From contig CAJTER010000003.1 of assembly GCA_910575405.1 (NCBI GenBank), forward strand, positions 108,528 through 172,527: a stretch of DNA of 64,000 nucleotides, given 5' to 3'. The notes beneath the pieces were generated by a model. That model worked only from the letters and a program-made list of their open reading frames with translations, was not told the DNA's origin and did not search any database. Positions 62,848 through 64,000 of the stretch are shown here, in pieces (the stretch's first letter is position 1; each line of letters begins with the position of its first letter). Both the position numbers and the translations under genes were made by a program. Source of the stretch: Clostridia bacterium. GTDB taxonomy: Bacteria > Bacillota > Clostridia > Peptostreptococcales > Anaerovoracaceae.

Positions 62848-63624
62848 CTATTCCCACCGCTTCCAGGCGGCCTGTCCGCTGTTCCATAAAAAGTCCAGGG
62901 CTTCCTTGTCCCGCAGGGTATCCATACACTTCCAGAAGCCGTCGTGTTTGTAGGCAGAAAGCTGTCCGTCCTTTGCCAGATGCTCCAGGGGCTCCCGCTC
63001 GAAAAAGGTGCTGTCTCCTTCGATGTAGGAAAAGACTTCTGGTTCCAGCACCATGAAGCCTCCGTTGATCCAGCCTCCGTCTTCTTTGGCTTTTTCCGCA
63101 AAGCGCCGCACCGATTGTTCCTCGTCAATGTCCAGCACTCCAAAGCGGCCTCCCGGCTGGATGGCCGTCAGGGTAGCAAACTTCCCATGCTTCCGGTGAA
63201 AGGTGAGAAGCTGCTCTAGGTCCACATCCGACAGACCGTCTCCGTAGGTCATGAGAAAGGGCTCGTCTCCCACATAGGGGGCAATGCGCTTGATCCGTCC
63301 TCCGGTCATGGTGTTGTAGCCTGTGTCCACTACTGTCACTTTCCAGGGCTCAGCCACATTGTTGTGGATGGTCATGCGGTTTTCCGCGGAAAAGTCAAAG
63401 GTTACATCGCTTCGGTGCAGGTAGTAGTCGGCAAAGTATTCCTTGATCACGTAGCCTTTGTAGCCGCAGCAGATGATGAACTCGTCAAAGCCAAAGGACG
63501 AGTAGTATTTCATAATGTGCCATAGGATGGGGCTGTCTCCCACTTCGATCATGGGTTTTGGTTTTAAGTGGCTTTCTTCCATAATCCGGGTGCCGAAGCC
63601 TCCCGCTAAGATCACGACTTTCAT
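62848..63624 (-). CDS. rfbF: Glucose-1-phosphate cytidylyltransferase
   Basis: A 258-aa nucleotidyltransferase with signature LAGGFGTRIMEESHLKPKPM, GYKGYVIKEYF, MTYGDGLSDVD (metal-binding Asp) and FWKCMDTLRDK at the C-terminus. This is the RfbF pattern and length. It makes CDP-glucose from CTP and glucose 1-phosphate, the first step of CDP-deoxysugar pathways. ATG 63624 is preceded by AAAAGGAG, which decides this start over the longer open frame. It is the first gene of the tightly packed nucleotide-sugar operon. The gap before it (63625-63710) shows no clear terminator. Confidence 0.95.
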   Translation of the reverse strand: MKVVILAGGFGTRIMEESHLKPKPMIEVGDSPILWHIMKYYSSFGFDEFIICCGYKGYVIKEYFADYYLHRSDVTFDFSAENRMTIHNNVAEPWKVTVVDTGYNTMTGGRIKRIAPYVGDEPFLMTYGDGLSDVDLEQLLTFHRKHGKFATLTAIQPGGRFGVLDIDEEQSVRRFAEKAKEDGGWINGGFMVLEPEVFSYIEGDSTFFEREPLEHLAKDGQLSAYKHDGFWKCMDTLRDKEALDFLWNSGQAAWKRWE

Positions 63625-63710
63625 GCGTGTTATTCTCCTTTTATATGATTTCCAGCGTATACATGCAAGCTGTAGCAAGGTAGAGGGATTACAAATACGA
63701 TCTGACCAAG

Positions 63711-64000
63711 CTAAATCCGCTCCCGTACTTCCTGCGGAAGTTCCTGTAAGACTCGTTCCTGCAAGGCTTCAAATCCCGCTTTTCCAGTAAATTGATATAA
63801 AAAAAGCAGATCTTTTAACTTCTGCACATCATAGAGTTTGCTGAGAAACTGCCAGTAAGGCTCTGCAGGCATTCCCTCTTCCCATTCTGACAAAAATGCT
63901 CTCAGCAGCAGCTGAATGGCATCGGCCGAATACCGGTTTACCTGCAAGGCAGACACTGCAAAGGGAACGGCTTTTTGCGGATTCTGATTCAGCAATGCTG
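63711..64000 (-). CDS. 3' end of a helical TPR-like protein (partial, runs off the window)
   Basis: The open frame enters from beyond 64000 and ends at 63711. The visible ~96 residues are helical and TPR-like (PFAVSALQVNRYSADAIQLLLRAFL, then LYDVQKLKDLLFLYQFTGK). No start is seen. Similar helical ends occur in large glycosyltransferases or TPR proteins of flagellin-modification islands, but nothing in this fragment identifies it. It lies in the same orientation as the nucleotide-sugar operon, 86 bp upstream of rfbF. Confidence 0.55.
   Translation of the reverse strand, partial: ALLNQNPQKAVPFAVSALQVNRYSADAIQLLLRAFLSEWEEGMPAEPYWQFLSKLYDVQKLKDLLFLYQFTGKAGFEALQERVLQELPQEVRERI

Overview
The window reads as a chromosome segment of an anaerobic, spore-former-type Clostridia (Bacillota). 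The evidence is strong AGGAGG-type ribosome binding sites, frequent GTG/TTG starts, a flavodiiron oxygen reductase, an acyl-CoA dehydrogenase/ETF/rubredoxin fusion, a GHKL/LytTR signalling pair, a YkuD L,D-transpeptidase and a TnpV remnant. I cannot place it to family. There are no rRNA or tRNA genes and no CRISPR array that I can see.

Left part (1-22 kb) is a patchwork of regulatory loci and decaying genes. Positions 25-1599 hold fragments of a sugar-binding lipoprotein, an inositol-dehydrogenase-like gene, TnpV and half a GPH-type symporter. An OmpR-type two-component system (6774-8425) and its probable target, an ABC exporter (1783-4981), are now separated by a small insertion carrying a broken DUF3990-type gene and its partner. 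A ferredoxin/NapH-like/CoA-disulfide-reductase operon (8606-11125) has a Crp/Fnr-type palindrome at about -41 and faces a Crp/Fnr regulator. Then follow a truncated AAA-PD(D/E)XK gene, a TetR-aldo/keto reductase operon with twin operators, an AgrA/AgrC-like pair with a frameshifted lipoprotein, a HAD phosphatase gene with an in-frame TGA, a flavin reductase and a YhcG nuclease.

Middle part (22-35 kb) is mostly core metabolism: the FprA flavodiiron protein with the ACAD-ETF-rubredoxin fusion, a divergent Crp/Fnr-like regulator followed by a candidate structured RNA, an amidohydrolase, a ClC channel, pfkA and dnaE, then an L,D-transpeptidase.

Right part (35-64 kb) is a flagellin and surface-glycan region, almost all on the minus strand. 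The flagellin (35194-39954, 1586 aa) carries a zinc-metallopeptidase insert (HExxH...E), which makes it a flagellinolysin-type protease flagellin, followed by a long glycine-rich beta-helix-like repeat domain. Beyond an EamA transporter, a formyltransferase pseudogene and an intact IS982-family element lies an island of GT2 glycosyltransferases, FkbM methyltransferases and radical SAM proteins. A small Rossmann-like module (GTG/GLG... DNNP.. WGK.. C(I/L)SPEEL) recurs in both the methyltransferases and the radical SAM proteins. Upstream of these lies a tightly packed nucleotide-sugar operon: RfbF cytidylyltransferase, UXS-like decarboxylase, nucleotide-sugar dehydrogenase, RfbH dehydrase, HMGL-like aldolase, ThDP carboligase and a reductase/epimerase. 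No CDP-glucose 4,6-dehydratase is visible. The operon therefore suggests an unusual CDP-linked 3-deoxy, branched-chain sugar, plausibly added to the flagellin or another surface polymer.

The best candidates for something undescribed are the protease-plus-beta-helix flagellin, the FkbM/radical-SAM island with its shared module, and the CDP-sugar route without a 4,6-dehydratase.
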